Part shown: positions 60,614 through 64,000 of the stretch, piece after piece
How the letters are laid out: each line of letters opens with the position of its first letter
Position numbering within the stretch: position 1 is the stretch's first letter
Notes under the pieces: model-generated
Told to the model about the DNA's origin: nothing
Seen by the model: only the letters and a program-made list of their open reading frames with translations
Database searches by the model: none
Origin: Mixta intestinalis
GTDB lineage: Bacteria > Pseudomonadota > Gammaproteobacteria > Enterobacterales > Enterobacteriaceae
NCBI RefSeq assembly: GCF_009914055.1
Contig: NZ_CP028271.1
Coordinates: forward strand, 4,635,600 to 4,699,599
Direction: 5' to 3'
Length of the DNA stretch: 64,000 nucleotides
Position numbers and translations under genes: made by a program

Positions 60614-61267
60614 TCAAAAATCTGCGGGCTGACGAAACGTCATTCTGTTACCAAATGAAGGATGGGTAATCGTCAATGATTCCGCATGCAACAACAAGCG
60701 AGATGCCATTGCCCGTGCGTCTTCATGTGCATAAAACCTGTCGCCTAAAATCGGATGCCCCAGCGCCTGCATATGTACGCGTAGCTGATGCGAACGTCCG
60801 GTAATCGGCTTCAGCTGAACGCGGGCGCTATTATCCGCCGCCCGCGCCAGCACCTGATACTCCGTCTGCGCCGACTTACCCGTCTCAAAACAGACCTTCT
60901 GCATTGGACGGTTCGGCCAGTCGCAAATCAGCGGCAAATCTACCAGCCCCTCATCTTTCTCAGGATGACCCCAGACGCGCGCCACGTAACGCTTCTCCGG
61001 CTCGCGATCGCGAAACTGACGCTTCAGCTCACGCTCGGCCGCTTTGGTCAGCGCCACCACCAGCACGCCGCTGGTGGCCATATCCAGCCGATGCACCGAT
61101 TCAGCCTGCGGATAATCGCGCTGAATACGGGTCATTACGCTATCTTTATGCTCCTCAAGACGCCCCGGCACGGATAATAACCCGCTCGGTTTATTAACCA
61201 CCATAATATGCGCGTCCTGATACAAAATATGCAGCCAGGGCTCCAGCGGCGGGTTATAAGGTTCCAT
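60614..61267 (-). CDS. rluA: rRNA/tRNA pseudouridine synthase RluA
   Basis: RluA makes pseudouridine at 23S rRNA position 746 and tRNA position 32. The protein is 217 aa from the ATG at 61267 (MEPYNPPLEPWLHILYQD), against 219 in E. coli, with GGAG upstream; a longer frame overlapping rapA is rejected. The catalytic aspartate is in SVHRLDMATSGVL, with PSGLLSVPGR and ITGRSHQLRVHMQALGHPILGDRFY as further family motifs. It follows rapA by 20 bp on the minus strand. Confidence 0.96.
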   Translation of the reverse strand: MEPYNPPLEPWLHILYQDAHIMVVNKPSGLLSVPGRLEEHKDSVMTRIQRDYPQAESVHRLDMATSGVLVVALTKAAERELKRQFRDREPEKRYVARVWGHPEKDEGLVDLPLICDWPNRPMQKVCFETGKSAQTEYQVLARAADNSARVQLKPITGRSHQLRVHMQALGHPILGDRFYAHEDARAMASRLLLHAESLTITHPSFGNRMTFRQPADF

Positions 61268-61287
61268 CGCTTGCGTCTCCGGTTCGC

Positions 61288-64000
61288 TTACTGATGAGAT
61301 ACCACGATCAGACGCAGCGCATCCAGACGCCATCCGGCATCATTCAGGCTGGCTAACACTTCGCTGCGGTTGCTTTCCAGCGCGGCAAGCTCATCATCGC
61401 GAATATTAGGATTCACCGCCTTCAGTGCCTCCAGACGTTCCAGCTCCGTGCTCAGCTTCTCATCGGCTTCGGCGCGTGCGGCATCAATCAGCTTCCGCGC
61501 CGCTTCCGCTGCCTGCGGTTCCGCCAATTGCAGAATCGCATGCACATCCTGCTGCACCGCGTTTACCAGCTTACTGCCGTTATGACGATTTACCGCATTC
61601 AGCTGACGGTTAAAGCTCTCAAACTCTACCTTATCAGCCAGGTTGGTGCCTTTGCGATCCACCAGCAGACGCACCGGCGTCGGCGGCAGGAAACGCGTCA
61701 GCTGCAGATGCTTCGGTGCCTGTGCTTCCACCACGTAAATCAGCTCAATCAGCAGCGTACCCACCGGCAGCGCCTTATTCTTCAGTAGCGACAGGGCACA
61801 GCTGCCGGTATCGCCGGAAAGAATCAAATCGAGCCCGTTGCGAATAATCGGGTGCTCCCAGGTAATATACTGCGCATCTTCACGTGCCAGCGCCTGAGCG
61901 CGATCGAAGGTAATAGTACAGCCTTCTTCCGGCAGGCCGGGAAAATCAGGCACCAGCATATGATCGGAAGGTGTCAGCACAATCAGATTATCGCTGCGAT
62001 CTTCCTGATTAATACCGATGATATCAAACAGGTTTAGGGCGAAGTTTACCAGCTCGATATTATTATCCTGACGGCTAATTTCTTCAGCCAGCGCCTGGGC
62101 TTTTTCACCGCCGTTGGAATGCATTTCCAGCAGACGATCGCGTCCCTGTTCCAGCTGCGCACGTAGCGCATCATGCTGCTTACGGCACTCGACGATAAAT
62201 TCATCCAGCCCTTCGTTGTTCTCCGGCGCGGCCAGATAACCGATCAAAGTATCGTGCACGCTATCGTACACCGCGCGCCCGGTAGGGCAGGTATGTTCAA
62301 AAGCATCCAGCCCTTCGTGATACCAGCGCACCAGCACCGACTGCGCGGTTTTCTCCAGATAAGGCACCATAATCTGGATATCACGTGTCTGGCCGATACG
62401 ATCGAGACGTCCGATACGCTGTTCCAGCAGATCGGGATTAAACGGCAGATCGAACATCACCAGGCGGTTGGCAAACTGGAAGTTGCGGCCTTCAGAGCCG
62501 ATCTCCGAGCAGAGCAGCACCTGCGCGCCATCTTCTTCCGAGGCGAACCAGGCGGCGGCGCGGTCACGATCGATAATGGATAATCCCTCGTGGAATACCG
62601 CGGCACGGATACCTTCACGCTCGCGCAACACCTGCTCCAGCTGAAGTGCGGTGGCGGCTTTCGCACAGATCACCAACACCTTCTCGCTGCGGTTGCTGGT
62701 CAGATAACCCATCAGCCACTCGACGCGCGGGTCGAAGTTCCACCAGGTGCCGCTGTCGCCCTCAAACTCCTGATAAATCTGTTCTGGGTAGAGCATATCG
62801 TGCGCGCGTTCTTCTGCGGATTTACGCGCCGCCATAATGCCGGAAACCTTGATTGCGGTCTGATACTGTGTCGGCAGCGGCAGACGAATCTGGTGCAGCT
62901 CGCGATGCGGGAACCCTTTCACGCCGTTACGGGTGTTACGGAACAGCACGCGGCTGGTGCCGTGACGATCCATCAGCAGGCGAATTAACTCCTCGCGCGC
63001 CGCCAGCTTGCCTTCGCCCTGGCCGTTAGCGGTTTGCAGCAGTGGTTCGATATCCTGCTCGCCGATCAGCTCGCTCAGCAGGTTCAGCTCGTCGTTGCTG
63101 ATAGTTTTATCTTCCAGCAGCATAGCGACCGCATCAGCAACCGGACGATAGTTGCGTTGTTCAGCGACAAACTGCTCAAAATCGTGGAAGCGATCCGGAT
63201 CGAGCAGGCGCAGACGGGCAAAGTGGCTCTCCATGCCCAGCTGTTCCGGCGTCGCCGTCAGCAGCAGCACGCCGGGGATCTGCTCCGCCAGCTGCTCGAT
63301 CACCTGATATTCACGGCTCGGCTCGCCTTCGCTCCAGGCGAGGTGGTGCGCTTCATCGACCACCAGCAGATCCCACTCCGCTTCCGCCAGCTGTTGCAAA
63401 CGCTGCTTGTTGCGGCGCACAAAATCGAGCGAACAGATCACCAGCTGTTCGGTATCGAACGGATTATCGCTGTCGTGCAGCGCTTCAGCGTAGCGTGCAT
63501 CATCAAACAGCGAGAAGCGCAGGTTAAAACGGCGCAGCATCTCCACCAGCCACTGATGTTGCAGAGTTTCCGGCACCACGATCAGTACGCGATCGGCGCG
63601 GCCTGCCAGCAGTTGCTGATGAATAATCATTCCCGCTTCGATGGTTTTACCCAGGCCAACTTCATCTGCCAGCAGGACGCGTGGTGCGTGACGACGCCCC
63701 ACGTCATGGGCAATATGCAGCTGATGAGGGATCAGGTTAGTGCGCATACCGCGCAGGCCGCTGACCGAGAGGCGATATTGCTCACTCTGATAGCGGCGCG
63801 CGCGAAAGCGCAGGGCAAAGCGATCCATACGATCCAGCTGCCCGGCGAACAGGCGATCCTGCGGTTTGTTAAACACCAGCTTGCTGTCGAGCAGGACTTC
63901 GCGCAGTTCTGTTGGCTCCTGCGTGTCCTGACGAGTACCGATATAGGTTACCAGGCCATTATCATTGCGTACTTCAGTTACCTCCAGCTGCCAGCCTTCA
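61288..64000 (-). CDS. rapA: RNA polymerase recycling ATPase RapA (5' end outside window)
   Basis: RapA (HepA) is a Swi2/Snf2-type ATPase that binds RNA polymerase and promotes its recycling. The reading frame stays open to the window edge. Its first visible codons encode EGWQLEVTEVRNDNGLVTYIGTR, matching E. coli from about residue 65, so roughly 65 N-terminal residues are missing and 903 are present. Motif I is LADEVGLGKTIEAG, the DEAH box is VVDEAHHL, motif III is LLTATPEQLG, and motifs V-VI are SEIGSEGRNFQF and EQRIGRLDRIGQ. The internal GTG at 63876 is not a start. Confidence 0.97.
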   Translation of the reverse strand, partial: EGWQLEVTEVRNDNGLVTYIGTRQDTQEPTELREVLLDSKLVFNKPQDRLFAGQLDRMDRFALRFRARRYQSEQYRLSVSGLRGMRTNLIPHQLHIAHDVGRRHAPRVLLADEVGLGKTIEAGMIIHQQLLAGRADRVLIVVPETLQHQWLVEMLRRFNLRFSLFDDARYAEALHDSDNPFDTEQLVICSLDFVRRNKQRLQQLAEAEWDLLVVDEAHHLAWSEGEPSREYQVIEQLAEQIPGVLLLTATPEQLGMESHFARLRLLDPDRFHDFEQFVAEQRNYRPVADAVAMLLEDKTISNDELNLLSELIGEQDIEPLLQTANGQGEGKLAAREELIRLLMDRHGTSRVLFRNTRNGVKGFPHRELHQIRLPLPTQYQTAIKVSGIMAARKSAEERAHDMLYPEQIYQEFEGDSGTWWNFDPRVEWLMGYLTSNRSEKVLVICAKAATALQLEQVLREREGIRAAVFHEGLSIIDRDRAAAWFASEEDGAQVLLCSEIGSEGRNFQFANRLVMFDLPFNPDLLEQRIGRLDRIGQTRDIQIMVPYLEKTAQSVLVRWYHEGLDAFEHTCPTGRAVYDSVHDTLIGYLAAPENNEGLDEFIVECRKQHDALRAQLEQGRDRLLEMHSNGGEKAQALAEEISRQDNNIELVNFALNLFDIIGINQEDRSDNLIVLTPSDHMLVPDFPGLPEEGCTITFDRAQALAREDAQYITWEHPIIRNGLDLILSGDTGSCALSLLKNKALPVGTLLIELIYVVEAQAPKHLQLTRFLPPTPVRLLVDRKGTNLADKVEFESFNRQLNAVNRHNGSKLVNAVQQDVHAILQLAEPQAAEAARKLIDAARAEADEKLSTELERLEALKAVNPNIRDDELAALESNRSEVLASLNDAGWRLDALRLIVVSHQ

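Noticed and set aside
61288..63876. rapA starting at the internal GTG 63876
   Set aside because: The frame remains open to the window edge and the upstream codons match RapA (EGWQLEV..., LDSKLVF), so the gene is simply cut by the window.

Overview
The window is chromosomal DNA of an enterobacterium. Nearly every core gene has an Escherichia coli counterpart of almost the same length, and the order follows the E. coli 99-to-1.3-minute region: deoD, serB, radA, nadR, ettA, slt, trpR, rob, arcA, thrLABC, talB, dnaKJ, nhaAR, rpsT, ribF, ileS, lspA, ispH, dapB, carAB, folA, apaGH, rsmA, pdxA, surA, lptD, djlA, rluA, rapA. The pattern of losses and insertions (no creBCD, deoR beside ettA, extra genes in several gaps) suggests Erwiniaceae (Pantoea, Mixta or Erwinia type). 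That placement is an inference from gene content, not a computed one.

Layout. 1-5 kb: the 3' end of deoD, convergent smp, then serB-radA-nadR. 5-8.8 kb: an accessory block absent from E. coli at this site, with an AT-rich gap, a LeuO-like LysR regulator, and a divergent alcohol dehydrogenase/LysR pair. 8.8-18.8 kb: ettA, deoR, slt, trpR, yjjX, gpmB, rob, creA, arcA and lasT. 18.9-23.9 kb: the threonine operon with leader peptide and attenuator. 23.9-28.6 kb: yaaA, talB, mog, an MHS-type transporter and satP. 28.7-34.4 kb: heat-shock dnaKJ and sodium-stress nhaAR. 34.7-42.4 kb: a TmpA-like membrane redox protein, rpsT, and the ribF-ileS-lspA-fkpB-ispH cluster. 42.8-43.1 kb: an orphan double-glycine (microcin-like) peptide gene. 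43.4-49.1 kb: dapB and carAB. 49.2-51.2 kb: a porin and a membrane-anchored bactofilin, filling the carB-folA gap. 52-64 kb: folA, the envelope/maintenance cluster lptD-surA-pdxA-rsmA-apaG-apaH on the minus strand, djlA, then rluA and the 5'-truncated rapA.

Most regulation follows textbook enterobacterial patterns that can be read directly: a perfect trp operator before trpR, the thr attenuator with Thr/Ile codons, two sigma-32 promoters before dnaK, RutR-, PurR- and ArgR-type sites before carAB, an FNR-like site upstream of arcA, and many intrinsic terminators.

The points most worth a second look are: (1) thrB carries one extra C in a CCCC run and is split by a +1 frameshift; (2) nadR carries one extra base in an AAA run that removes its conserved last residues, and restoring the frame gives exactly 410 aa; (3) a 96-aa glycine-rich peptide with a canonical ...SGG leader lies between ispH and dapB, flanked by inverted repeats, with no exporter in view; (4) a six-helix, His-rich, nucleotide-binding membrane protein lies behind a structured leader. 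I saw no CRISPR array, insertion sequence, tRNA or rRNA gene.
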